Assembly (NCBI GenBank): GCA_015680685.1
Contig: MNCI01016599.1
Coordinates: 517,529-581,528 of the forward strand
Direction of reading: 5' to 3'
DNA from: Gnetum montanum
Taxonomy: Eukaryota > Streptophyta > Gnetopsida > Gnetales > Gnetaceae
DNA: 64,000 bases
Below, piece by piece: positions 11,140-21,802 of the stretch; position 1 is the stretch's first letter, and each line of letters begins with the position of its first letter. The notes below the pieces were generated by a model, which had not been told where the DNA came from, searched no databases, and worked only from the letters and a program-made list of their open reading frames with translations. The position numbers and the translations under genes were made by a program.

Positions 11140-11570
11140 AGTGTTTAGCCATTCTTCCATCTCCTCCGTATGGCCACCTCTTTCCCTATTTTGTTGGTAA
11201 CCTTCATGCCCTTACAAGGGATGCTAAAGAGGTTAGTGAAGGTAGATTCATTAATGGCCAAAGTAATAGGCACATCATGAATGTGGGTGATGAATTTCTT
11301 GATTTCTTTATAAAAGGAGTTTATGACATTCACCATCTCTAGGGTAGGTATGGTTAGGATAGGAAATAAAAATTAATTAGGAAAACCTACACTAGTGATC
11401 CTTGTTTGGATTTCTCTAGGTGCTTGGCTAGCTAACCAATGTTGCACTAAATCTACCTCACCCCACTTGAGGATAAGTGTCTCCTTACATCTTGAAGTGA
11501 TCATGAAAATAGTGGATTTTGGTGTAGCTTCTACAACATAATGAAAACAACCTATTAGCTTTGACATAGG
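11140..11570 (-). pseudogene. Accessory gene B, unknown domain with P-x-x-G motif
   Basis: Two open stretches (11567-11373 and 11336-11145) encode E-A-T-P-K-S-T...L-K-W-G-E-V-D-L-V-Q-H-W-L, then I-N-S-F...I-N-E-S-T-F-T-N-L-F-S-I-P-C-K-G. The same block is I-G-A-S-F-V-C-D-L-F-S-V-P-V-D-G in F and L-N-K-A-F-F-I-N-L-F-K-L-P-V-D-G in E. I do not recognise the family. Conservation of this motif across three diverged copies indicates a real protein domain. Confidence 0.55.
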
Positions 11571-13254
11571 TACATCATATAAAATGAAGGAATAATAAAC
11601 ATAACAAATTAAAACAAAACTTTTAGCTACACTGAAAAACCAGTCAAATAATTAAAGCCTAGATAATTGAACAACTACAAAATGAGAAAACATTGACATT
11701 GTATAAAAAATAAATAAATAAAGGAAAAATAAAAATCATAAAATTTTAATTTTTCTTACTTGATGAGGGCAATGTAGGGATCTTAAGAGGTATACATGCA
11801 TGTGTGCCTAAACCTGGAAGACCCCACCTACTATGAGTTGTCCCATTAGCCAAGCACTTGTCATAGGATTGAGAGTAGTGTGAAGTATACTACCAAAGTC
11901 ATCCTTTAGCTATTCCAATACTACAAGCCTCACTAGTTGGCTTATTACAAAAACCTCCAGTGCTATGTGAGCCAAGGGTAGGATTTGGTTACTCTTGATC
12001 AATCCTTGATTATCTACCCTATACTTGTAGCATGCAAACCAAATAAAAATTGTTAAACCCAAGTTTCCTAGAGAAAATAATAGAGAAAACAAAAAAAATG
12101 CTTAGGATTATACTTATCCATCAAAATGGTAGAAAGTACCTAGAGGATTTTGGAAAAAGGTGTGGGCATGCTGACCTGTCATCAATGTGTTGTTGGCATT
12201 GTACTAAATAAATTCAAGCATATCTGAAATTTTTGATAACTTATGTGTGCCTAGAGTGTACATGCCATCATGATGGTCACTTTCCACATGAAGGTCTTCA
12301 TAATAATAGCTACGGTGTCTGATTCCAAGTGTGATCGTAAAATTAAACTGAAGTTTTGAAGAAAAAAGGCTAGGAATTCTTTGGCCCCTAGCCTAAACCA
12401 GAGGGAACCATGGTCCAAGATCATATTAGAAGGTGGATTGTTAGGCCCTAGTGTAATGATGGAAAATGTCGGTAGCTGGAAAATACCGACAAAATCTCGT
12501 GTACACAGTTTTAGCCACGGATCCGTGCGAGGGCTATGCTGGAAAAATGAATCCGCGGCGCCCTGAACGGTCTTGTCGATAAGACAGGGACTTATGGGTC
12601 AGTAAAACAATGAAGATTACGGATCTTTGTGTGTTTTGATTTGATTCGAGGGATCGTGAAATGGGAGGAAAATGACGTGGATGGATCGCTACGATGATAA
12701 TGTCAAACATGCCGAAGAGATGCTAATCAGGAGGGAAACACGTGATTTTCAAAAGATCTATGTTTCGATTTTTGAAAGAATGTATGATTTGTATGTCACA
12801 TTACAATGGGAGAGACCCCCAATAACTTGATGCAAAATGAGCACAAAACAACAAGGAAACTGTCCAGACAGAAGTCTGATCTACCTCATAGGCCAAAGCT
12901 GGGATGCAAGGAAGGTCAAGCTCTGACGTCTACCGATCAACTGTTTCTGACCGGTAGAGCCTGCAAAGTGGGCAAGATGATCTCACAATCCTTGTTCTAC
13001 TTCTTTGCTTTGAGTAGGTTCTGCTCAGGGCAGCAATCGCTAAAGGAGAAAGTCGTATCTTCCCCAAAGGAATGATCTCTTTTGTTGCTAAGCCTCAAGC
13101 GCACTATGATCTGTTCTTGCTGAAGGATAGTGTTGTCGATAGTTGTCAAAAGGTTGCTCTTTGTTTCTCTGCTCAAGGTGATAAGTGCTTCCTTGCTCAG
13201 AAAATGCTCTTGCCCCTTTGATTTTTGCCTCCTTTGTATCTTTGTCAACTGAGG

Positions 13255-13262
13255 TATTTATA
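13255..13262 (-). promoter_or_regulatory. TATA box of solo LTR 2
   Basis: Minus-strand TATAAATA, 602 bp from the LTR start and directly after the dyad array. It is the best orientation marker for this solo LTR. Confidence 0.6.
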
Positions 13263-13440
13263 GGCCGCGACGCTCCATGGAAAAGGTGCAACCCTGATGA
13301 AGTGGGTCCCGGATATTTCGGGTTCCGTTGACATGACCATTTTAGGTCAGACTATGACTACGCACAATACGCTTGTTTGCATGTTGTGCGTGTGAAGAGC
13401 ATGTACATGTTGAGCGTGTTTCAATTGCTTTCAGGCTATA

Positions 13441-13777
13441 TTACACTCATTCGTGTTGTGTTGCGTGTATGAGCGTAATCCGGTATAAAAACAATAGGCT
13501 CAAAATTGTCTTACGCTCACTATGCAGTTGCGCGTAATGAAGCGTAAACAATGTCTAATTTACGCTCACTACGCAGCCGCGCGTAACGAAGCGTAAATAA
13601 TGTCTAGCCTTAGTGATGAAATACGCAATGATACGCACCGCTGCATAACGAGCGTAAAGACAAGTTATTCATGCGCCACAAGAAAAAGTGTCGAACTGTT
13701 GTGGTTCTCTAGACTTTGCCTTCGACTATTTTGGAGCTTATTACACTCATTACGCTGCCATGCGTAATAGAGCGTAA
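13441..13777 (-). repeat. Nested dyad array in solo LTR 2 U3
   Basis: Units read TTACGCTCA...GAGCGTAA with an inner ATTACGC/GCGTAAT pair. Examples: TTACACTCAT with ATGAGCGTAA in 13441-13480, two 49-bp tandem units starting at 13511 and 13560, and a unit at 13741-13777. All lie upstream of the TATA box in LTR orientation. Confidence 0.8.
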
Positions 13778-13955
13778 TCTTGTCCTTGAACAAAGCTGAT
13801 GCGCGCTCTCACTTGAATTGCGAATCTTTGCCTGATGCCGACTCTTAATTTTCACGGTGTTTCACCTAGTATACTTATGAAGCATAGTAGACCAACTAGT
13901 TCAACCACCACTAGGATGAGCTTCAAGAAAGCCATGTAGAAATAATATATAACCA

Positions 13956-15349
13956 TTAAAACACTACATGTAAGTAAGTAAAATATAACAACTTTTAAGG
14001 AAAGAAAATAACAAATATATTGTCAACATCAAAATTACAAACCAAAGAAATTAAATTCAAATTTAAAGTAGCAAAAATCCTAAAGTTTAAACTATTCATA
14101 CTTTGAAGATATAAATTAGGCAAAAAAGAAAAAAAAAAAGAACCAAATAACTTGTTGACAAGGATGGCATTCACATTACCAAATTTTATGAAAAAAATTA
14201 AAAGTATGTGAACTAGCCTATAAGAAATTCAAACCCATAACTAACAACACACAAATAACTATGAAACAATTTCAAGTTATAATTAATGAAGTTTTGACTA
14301 GACATGCTAGTTTACAGTGAAACAACTGTAGTAAAAACTCTAGGAAGTCTAGTTAAAATATTTTAGAAAAAACTCTAATAGTTGTTAAAGACCAACATAA
14401 AACATGTAAACAGCTACTAGAAGCCTTGAACACAAAAAGTAAATTTCAAATAGTATATCAATGCTATATAGGTTGGGAGGCTTGTAGTTTCAATAGTTGA
14501 AACTACAAGTGTATAGGGTAGTTCACACCAATAAGAAAATGGAAAACGTTTACTAAAAATATTTTTTCTAAGTCTAGGAAACATAGACATGAATAATTTA
14601 ACATAAAATACAGCCCAAATTTGCAATAAAATTCTTAGAAAAGATTAGAAAAAAGAACTCATAAACATTTTAAATTGTTTCTACAAAAATTCAATTTGCA
14701 AAGAAACAGTTATAGTAAAACCCCTAGGAAAATTATGAAAAGATTTTGAAAATTTTAAAAATTAATGAAAAACCACTCTAAATAGTCCTAAAAATTCCTA
14801 TAATGCTTGGATGTTAATAGAAAAAATTGTTTCAGGTGTCAACATTACTAGTTTCAAAGGTGTAAAAATAGTGAAAGCTGAAAAAATCACTTTGCACTGG
14901 TCTATAGAAAAATTGTAAAAAATTAATTTTAGCTTAGAAATTAGTAATTAAAATTTTGTTAAAAATATTAAGACCTATATCATAGATTTGTGGCCTTAGA
15001 AAAAAAATCCACCATTTGTTTATGAAGAAATTGAAAAGTGGCGTTTCTTTTTAAGGAAAAATAGTGAAAATGCTTAGGGTAGGCTAGATTAGAAATTAAA
15101 AATTTTACATAGGAAGTCCTTAAGGTCAAAATAACAATGTGAACACATGGTCATAACATAGATATAACATCTAAACCATACAATTTAAAATTTTCATAAG
15201 ACATGCAATTTGGACACAACAAAATGCCTACAAAAGTGGCAAAAAAATCAATGAAAAATGATTGAAGAAGGGTACATGGATATCATGATCAATGAACCTT
15301 CTCCAATCATAGGCCATGGTAGGTCAAAGATCCCTTTGGTAGTAGAATT
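13956..15349 (-). other. AT-rich first intron of accessory gene B (inferred)
   Basis: There is no coding signal and the stretch is strongly AT-rich. It separates the candidate first exon from the FCP1-like exon, as 59117-60825 does in copy F. Nothing else is recognised. Confidence 0.4.
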
Positions 15350-15403
15350 TACCTCCTTTGAGGCTAGGTTCTTTCTTATTCCTCCCTGTCTCTTTAACAT
15401 CTT
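15350..15403 (-). pseudogene. Accessory gene B, candidate first exon
   Basis: Minus-strand M-L-K-R-Q-G-G-I-R-K-N-L-A-S-K-E is followed by a GTAAAT donor-like site. It aligns with the 59041 exon (M-T-S-K-Q-Q-G-G-K-I-K-N-P). It sits about 290 bp from the start of the element B array, with divergent orientation. Confidence 0.45.
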
Positions 15404-15689
15404 GAGCAAATAGCTAGAAAAAGCTTGACCTCCTTTGTATCTCCTTGTAACTATCCTGTCTCTGGAATGAAAGATGGTAAAAATACATTTAGGATTGGTA
15501 AGATGTATGCCATGAAATTCTTATAAGCCTTAATATCAAACACTACCTGTAAGAATTGAACTAGTAGAAATGGTTTGTGTAAAATTTGGATGATGGAAGT
15601 CTTCCAATACTTATGCTTTGGTAACATAAACCTCCTTGCCCATAACTCCCATAACTCCATGTTCATAATTTAAAATTAGGAACTACATT

Positions 15690-17545
15690 GGGTTAGTGGG
15701 AAAATTAATTTCTAAAAACAATTCAAATTTGGGTGGGTCCCACTAGGCACCTCCTAAGTAAACTAATAAAAATCCTAATACACTAGGATTTACACCTTTC
15801 AACAAAAACTACACTAGGATTAATACCCAAATAAGCCCTAAAATGGATTTTAAGATATAGCCATGACCATGATACACCTCCTAGTTACCCACCCTTAATC
15901 CATTGAAGTCAAAATAAAGCTTTATCCAAAACTAGAAACTAAGTATTGCCACCTTAGGGTCCTAAACATCAAGAATGGCCAAAACACTTACAAAATTAAA
16001 CATTTTGGAAAAATATGCTAGCCATGGCTAAAAATATGCTAGCCAATGTAGCTTTACAAGGCATGGAAAATAAATAACACTGAGTACCCTTCCAATTAAC
16101 TTCAAAGTAATCACACTAAGCTCCAAACCTATGCTGGATCCTTCAATAGTTCTAGAAGCTCCTAGAACCTATTGAAAGATGTCAAAACGATGATTCTTGA
16201 GAAAATACATTGGAGGGCTTCAAAAATATTCTAGCCAATGTATCTTTCTAGAGAATGGCTACAAAATAAATCAATAAATCCTTCAATAACCTCTAAAATT
16301 ATAAACACTAGCTTTGGAACCTTCCTAGAGCTTCTGGTAACCTTGGAATGCCAAACAACAAGCTAAAAACAAGTTAAAAATTATGCTAACCTAAAAAATA
16401 CACCAGAATAGATTGAATCCATGTTGGGTTGTATAGTTTCTTTTATAAAAATTCAAGAATGGATCATTGACTAGTTGAATCGACCTTCAAATGTATCAAC
16501 CTAATCCTAGAATCCCATTGTAGCCTATAGAGATTACCAAACCTTGGAAAATGAGTTGAAAATGATCAAAATTAATCATCATATTAAAAAATATGTTCAA
16601 ACCACCTAAAACTATGCTAGCCAGTGTATTTTTGATGAAAGGTGACAAGATCAAGGCTCTAATGACCTTCGATATTGACAATTTTAAGCTTAAAGTCTAG
16701 CCATGAATCCTAGTAACTCTAGGAGCCCAAAAACCTAGTCAATTAACCTTCCAAATTGTGTGGAAATATAGATGTGTAGAAAAATATGCTATAGAAGATA
16801 AAAAATATGCTTAACAATGTAGTTTTGATTCCCAAAGTAGATTTAATAGCCTAACCACACTCTAAATAGGCTAAAATTTAGCTAGGAAAGTCTGGAAAAG
16901 CCTAGAACCTTAAATCTTAAAAATAGCTTCCATTTGACCTTGATTTGAGCATGAAAATTTTATTTTTCATCAAAACTATGTTGGAGCCATGAAAACGTAT
17001 GTTGGAAAACATAGTTTTCAACGTTTGGGCTTCAAATGGATCTTAAATAAACTCATCTTGGCTTTTGAATGATCATTTGAGAACTTTGACATCCTTACGC
17101 TACCTTGGGAGGTTACTAGAGCAAAAATTACAAGCATAAAACATCATCAATAAATTTTTTATGAAAAAATACATTGGATCTAGAGAAAAATATGATAGCT
17201 AGTGTAGTTTTCAGCTTTTGTTAGAATTTGAGATCTTTAGGGGGTTAAACCAATGACAAAGTTAACAAATCTCCACTCCCAGTCCATTGTGGTACAAATT
17301 TAGATCATTGGAATCCCAAAATTAATTCTAAAAAACCTTGGAAATTACATTTTATTAAAAAATATGTTGGGGCCTACCAAAACTATGTTGGCTAGTGTAG
17401 TTTTGATGTGTTCCAGCATATCTTTTAAAAGGGACATCATTTTTGCCTTAGAAAATTGTCAAAATAACATCCCAAAGTGCCCAAACTTTTCCAATGAACC
17501 TGTAGCCTCCCACCATGGTTTAATAAGGCCTAAAACTAGTAAAAT
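15690..17545 (+). repeat. Internal dyad-repeat array of element B (about 190-bp units)
   Basis: Units start near 16010, 16395, 16590, 16780, 16975, 17165 and 17360. Each has an A-run plus TATGCT or TATGTT, then a GCTAG core and TGTAGTTTT. Example: AAAACTA (17379-17385) pairs with TAGTTTT (17398-17404). The sequence word differs from that of element A, but position, spacing and dyad layout are the same. The start (about 15690-15760, GTGGGTCCCACTAGGCACC) resembles the 445-470 region of element A. Confidence 0.65.
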
Positions 17546-18275
17546 GTGATCCTATTTGACTCATATTAATTATGTTTTAATATATGTTTTTCACCTTGAC
17601 TAGTTTGGCCTTGTTCTCTTTTGTTTTAACTTGTTTTGATGTTGTTACACATTATGGACCTTTATTGTCATATCATTTGGTGTCATTTGGCTTCATTTTC
17701 ATCATTTTTTCATCATTTGGCCTTATTCCACCAAATGGTTCTATCATTTGGCATCATTTAACCTTAGTTAACTTGATTTGACATTAGGGAATCTCATTAG
17801 ATGTCAGTATGACCTTATTTAACCTTTCTCAACATCATTTAATGGGGTTTGACTATAATTTGATCTTTCATTTGATCCCATTTGTTATCATCTAGCTCTC
17901 ATTTGGCTTCATTACATGTTAGTTGGACTTCTATTTACCTTATTTACCTTATCATCTCTCTCATGATCTATATTAACCATGATTTAACCTTGTTTGAAAT
18001 CATTGAATGATGTTCGATCATCATTTGGCCTTCATTTGATCCCATTTGATCATCATTTGGCCTTCATTTGATCTTATTAATCCTTTGTTTCACCTTATTT
18101 ATTTTAATCTACCTCTTAAAACCTTTATTAACTAATATTTAACCTTGTTTGACCATTGATGTAATGTGGTTTGACTCATCTATGCCTTATTACTAGAGTA
18201 CTTTAGATCTTTTTGACATTAGTTTCTCATTTTATCACATAGGTGCTACTTAATGTGATTTTGGTTGATGTGTAG
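17546..18275 (+). other. Short-word repeats and conserved pre-pol junction (element B)
   Basis: This is a T-rich spacer of degenerate tandem words, chiefly CATTTGGCCTTCATTTGATC and relatives (17650-18080). It ends in the same conserved block as element A: GGTGCTACTTAATGTG at 18242 and GGTTGATGTGTAG ending at 18275, a candidate splice acceptor before pol. Confidence 0.5.
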
Positions 18276-19560
18276 GATTGGAGTTATGGAAACTTGGAAG
18301 CAAATTAGTTTGCATTTGAGCCTAAGTGGACCTCATGATGATGTTGAACATTTCATTAATCTTAATTACTTCTATCTTGAGCCTGAGAGTCCAATCGATC
18401 ATATAGGCTCAATAGAAAAGCCTCTCGAATGGCTTGAAAACCTAGTTAAAATCCTTGACCTTGAGGTTTGTGACATTAGTGAAGACTCTCTAGTTGAGGT
18501 TCCTATCATGACACACAATTTTAAGGAGAAAAAACTAAAAGTAAGTTCCTCACTGAAACCTCAATAGGCTCAAGACATCACTAAGGTCCTCCAAGACAAC
18601 ATTAAGGTCTTTGCCTGGTCATATGGAGATATGCTAGGTCTTGACCCATGCCTAGTATAACACAACATCATACTCAATCCTAGTATTTGATAAATTAAGC
18701 AAAAGGTTCACCAGATTAGACCAGATTTAGCCTTGGTTGTTCATGATAAGATCATGAAATTATATCAAGTTGGTTTCATTCAAGCTATTGGTTATGTTAA
18801 TTGGGAATCTAACATAATGGTAGTTACTAAGAAAAATGGGAGTATATGTATCTGTATTGATTTTTGAGACTTGAATAAGAAAACTATTAAAGATGATTTT
18901 CCCTTGCCTTGTATTGACCAACTTATCAATACTATGGTTGGACATGCCTTGTTATCCTTTATGGATGGGTTCTCAGGAGATATCCAAGTTAGGATTAATC
19001 TAGAACATCAACTTTGTATGACCTTCATGACTCCTTGGGAGACCTTTTGTTATACCATGATGTCCTTTGGTCTAAAGAATGTAGGTGCAACCTATAAATG
19101 AGACATGACATATATATTTAGTGATTACATGCTAGGATTACTTAATAACTACATAGTTGACATTGCTATCAAGTCTACAATGGCCAATGACCACATGCAT
19201 GATCTTGACATAGTGCTTAAATGATGTATTAAATATGAACTTAGGATTAATTTTAAGAAGTGTATCTTTGGCATTAAAATTGATAAGATCCTTGGCTTTT
19301 TCATGTCTAAAGTATGGATATGTGTTGATCCTAATAAGGTTAGGGCGATATCCAACCTTGTAGTACCAACTAACATTAAGAAAGTCAAGGGACTGCAAGA
19401 TAGATTATGGTTCTTTTGTAGGTTCATCATGAGGCTTACGAATAAATTACAATCCATGTAACCTTTACTTAAAAAAGGATTTCACTATGAGTGAATGAAT
19501 TAATGCTAAGAAGCCTTTGAAAACCTTAAGAAAGACTTGGTGCAACTACCCATGGTTTAT
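18265..19560 (+). pseudogene. Linker and decayed reverse transcriptase, element B pol
   Basis: The best-preserved linker in the window is open at 18265-18567 (M-E-T-W-K-Q-I-S-L-H-L, P-I-D-H-I-G-S-I-E-K-P-L-E-W-L). RT follows: K-K-N-G-S-I-C-I-C-I-D-F, TGA, D-L-N-K-K-T-I, D-D-F-P-L-P, F-M-D-G-F-S-G-D-I-Q-V, T-F-M-T-P-W. The catalytic motif at about 19146-19157 has become Y-I-V-D, so one essential Asp is lost. The TGA after I-D-F is at the same codon as in elements A and F. Confidence 0.88.
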
Positions 19561-19990
19561 CCATCACAAGAGGGTAAGCCTTTTTACATCTACCTTGCTA
19601 TCTGTGACATGTCCATTATGTCTCTTATTTGTTAAAAATGAGATGATTGAGCAAAGATGCATGTTTAGTACCTAAGCCATGCATTAATTGCATATGAGAC
19701 CTGATACACCAAAGTGGAGAAGTATTGTTTAGCCTTAGTCTTCTCATTAAAGAAGTGGAGATACTACTTCTTTAGGAACCAAGTCAATGTCATTTGCAAA
19801 GCCAATGTGCTTAGAGAAATAATAACTAATATCTATAAAAGAAGAAAAATAGCCCATTGGAAAGCCATAATAGTTGAGTTTGATCTTTTTTACATCTCCC
19901 AAGCCTCAACCAAAGGTCAAATTATAGCCACATAAATTGCAACCTCCCTAATTGAAGATCATGTAGCCATTGATCTTGAATTCTTTGATG
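19561..19990 (+). pseudogene. Decayed RNase H, element B pol
   Basis: The open stretch 19714-19935 has E-K-Y-C-L-A-L-V-F-S-L-K-K-W-R-Y-Y and V-E-F-D-L-F-Y-I-S-Q-A-S-T-K-G-Q, equivalent to 5760-5970 in element A. Upstream stops interrupt the first catalytic strand. Confidence 0.85.
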
Positions 19991-20278
19991 AACATGTCAA
20001 CATTATTGATGAAGTACTTGAGGATTATGAGATAGTCATGCATTTTGATAGAGCTTTGATTGCCCATGGGGCTAGCATTGCTACCATCATAACATTACCT
20101 TTTGGTACAATCCAATCCTTCACATATGATTTTTAGTTCCCATGTACCAACAACGTAGAGGAGTATGAAGGATTAATTAGGGGAATGTTGGTAGCCTATG
20201 ACCAAGGAATCAAATGCTCGATGATAAAACATGATTCATAGCTAGTGGTTAACTAAGTAACTGAGGTCTATGCATGTT
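19991..20278 (+). pseudogene. Second RNase H of element B, 3' truncated
   Basis: H-F-D-R-A-L-I-A-H-G-A-S, C-T-N-N-V-E-E-Y-E-G-L-I and V-T-E-V-Y-A-C are readable. The domain breaks off at about 20278 and continues directly into integrase C-terminal sequence. Confidence 0.8.
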
Positions 20279-20706
20279 GGTTAGCCTAGTTTATGGATTT
20301 GAAGCTATTTTGTGTCTTGAATTGTAGGTTTCATCACTTAGAGTAGCTCTATATAACTTCATCAATGATGAGTAGAATAAAAAGCTATGTATCATCTATT
20401 TGGATTATATGGAAGAGCAATAGATACAAATGCTTACTCACATTGAATGATGTCAAGAGAGGAAGAAGCAAAAACATTGACACAACTTTAAAAGCATAAG
20501 ATCAAGGAAGGAGACTTGGTCCTCATGGTTGATCATGAACATGCAAATAAGTTTTTAGCCAACTGGGAGGGGCCTTTCTTGGTCATTAAGGCCTATGGAA
20601 ATGAAGCCTTCAAATTGGTAGATATGGATAGGTATGAATTGCATCTACCTAATCTTCTTTTTAGGTACAAACCATCATTTGACATTAACAACCCTTGTAA
20701 CCTATA
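20279..20706 (+). pseudogene. Integrase C-terminal remnant of element B
   Basis: It begins S-L-V-Y-G-F-E-A-I, equivalent to about 7410 in element A, and ends near 20706. The stretch 20516-20707 is open and shows F-L-A-N-W-E-G-P-F-L-V-I-K-A-Y and L-V-D-M-D-R-Y-E-L, the usual integrase tail. The zinc-binding part and whole catalytic core are deleted, about 1.1 kb relative to A. Confidence 0.85.
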
Positions 20707-20722
20707 GCAAGCAAGCCTCCAT

Positions 20723-20723
<1 letters not shown>

Positions 20724-20768
<45 letters not shown>
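20724..20768 (+). repeat. (CT)n microsatellite
   Basis: About 22 CT units start just after the end of element B integrase. Confidence 0.97.
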
Positions 20769-20772
<4 letters not shown>

Positions 20773-21720
20773 AATCTCTCTATTTGACACAATAGATGAG
20801 TTGTAAAAATTTTTATATCTGATGCACATTGCATAGACCTCTCTATGTTGCATTGATAGTGATATATGGTGGCCTAGTTTTCTAATTATCTCATGTGACC
20901 CTAGGCATTATCTTGTAACAACATGTTTTCTTTATCTTATTTTCTTGTTCTATTGGAGTTGTGCTTGGAAGCTAAAACTTAGAAGTCATCACAAAGGTAC
21001 ACCTTATTATCATAGCAAGTTACCATGTGACCTTGATGCATGCGATTTGGTCAGCTTGTCCTACTATACCAAGAGTGCTTATCTCACATCACCTTCATTA
21101 CCACTCAAGCCCAATCTCATAGCCTAATTATGCCCTTCCTTATCCTAAACAAAAATGGTGATCTATGTTTGATATGCATGTATTATGATCATATGACATC
21201 CCCTTTGTCATGCTCCACCATCAAGTTCATTAGATGCAACACATCTCATTCAATGAGAAAACCAAAATAGGTTCAACCTTGGCAATGAAACCTAAGTTTT
21301 ATCTTGCAAAAAAATAGAAGAAAAAAAAATAAGAAGGAGGTGAATTAATGAGAATTAAAAAGGCCAATTAAGCCAAAAGGATAAATATGTGGTTCTAAAG
21401 AAGCAAAGGGATGAGCTAGATGGTCAAAGAAGCCCTGGAGTGAAGTGTTAGTTCCTCAACAAAATTACTGAGTAATCGACACTTTGAAGCACGAAGCACA
21501 AAGACTATATCAGTTGGCTAGCATGTCATTTCCATACCATAACCATGATGTTAACCTATGGAATCCATTGTTAATACCCTATAGCCATTTCCTTGCAACT
21601 GAATATAGTCTTTCTTTTATGTCACATCATCATAACCTTATCTTACCATATCAAGGACTCTTTAGTGTCATTCAATAGCTACAAAATCAAGCGTAGAGAG
21701 GGAACATTGGTGATAGTCTT
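20769..21720. other. Post-pol non-coding stretch, element B
   Basis: No domain, RNA gene or clear repeat was recognised. It has scattered short frames without codon-like conservation. In element A the equivalent interval is only about 230 bp, so this may include a small unrecognised insertion. Confidence 0.4.
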
Positions 21721-21723
21721 GCA

Positions 21724-21802
21724 GTGGTGTTTTGTATTCTTTGTTGATGTCTCTTAGGTTAATCCACAAAACATCAACAAAGAGGGGCCAATGAAACATC
21801 AC
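21724..21802. promoter_or_regulatory. Polypurine tract inside a long inverted repeat (LTR B start)
   Basis: CTTTGTTGATGT and ACATCAACAAAG form perfect 12-bp inner arms; GTGGTGTTT and GAAACATCACC form the outer pair. The purine run AAAGAGGGGCCA directly precedes TGAAACATC at 21792. Confidence 0.65.

Larger units (their letters stand above)
12452..13864 (-). mobile_element. Solo LTR 2 (1413 bp) with target duplication CCTAG
   Basis: CCTAG at 12447-12451 is repeated at 13865-13869, and the segment between reads TGTAATGATGG...GTGTTTCA (TG...CA ends). On the minus strand it begins TGAAACACCGTG and ends CATTACA, matching the termini of the other LTRs of this lineage; a minus-strand TATAAATA (13262-13255) supports that orientation. 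Removing it rejoins the accessory exon in frame context. CpG is frequent, unlike the surrounding DNA, so the insertion is comparatively young. No internal region remains, as expected after LTR-LTR recombination. Confidence 0.85.
12119..13955 (-). pseudogene. Accessory gene B, FCP1-like (HAD) exon split by solo LTR 2
   Basis: Minus strand, outside the insertion: F-L-K-L-I-L-V-V-V-E-L-V-G-L-L-C-F-I (13955-13880), then after the LTR L-W-F-R-L-G-A-K-E-F-L-A-F-F-L-Q-N-F and, further on, N-N-T-L-M-T and F-F-Q-N-P-L-G-T-F-Y-H-F. These resemble three landmarks of FCP1/SCP-type phosphatases: a first strand with an aspartate motif then G-L-L-C, the R-P-G-x-x-E-F-L segment, and the N-T-L-L-x-D-D-S...N-P-P-H-T block. 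The aspartates are replaced (E-L-V-G for D-x-D/N-G). The exon ends at a decayed donor (ATAAGT for GTAAGT). Family assignment is by eye. Confidence 0.5.
9764..15403 (-). pseudogene. Accessory gene of element B (multi-exon, decayed)
   Basis: The gene is read on the minus strand, opposite to element B pol. Recognisable parts in gene order: first exon at about 15403-15350; a long AT-rich first intron; an FCP1-like exon at 13955-12119, interrupted by solo LTR 2; an intron at about 12118-12030; an exon with Y-R-V-D-N-Q-G-L (about 12030-11915); the P-x-x-G domain (11567-11140); a segment with I-E-K-F-K-K-P-M (10750-10531); and C-terminal remnants to about 9966. Parallel copies at 41951-45520 and 59041-64000 show the same order. 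It carries many stops. Its gag-protease side is missing, because element A's LTR abuts the 3' flank at 9763. Confidence 0.6.

Noticed and set aside
12806-13291. Overlapping frames on both strands inside solo LTR 2
   Set aside because: They lie within an LTR with clear target duplications; GC content is higher because CpG is retained, which gives longer random frames.
20593-20853. Minus-strand frame with a long E-R repeat
   Set aside because: It is the (CT)n microsatellite read as (GAGA); the real coding relic is integrase on the plus strand.
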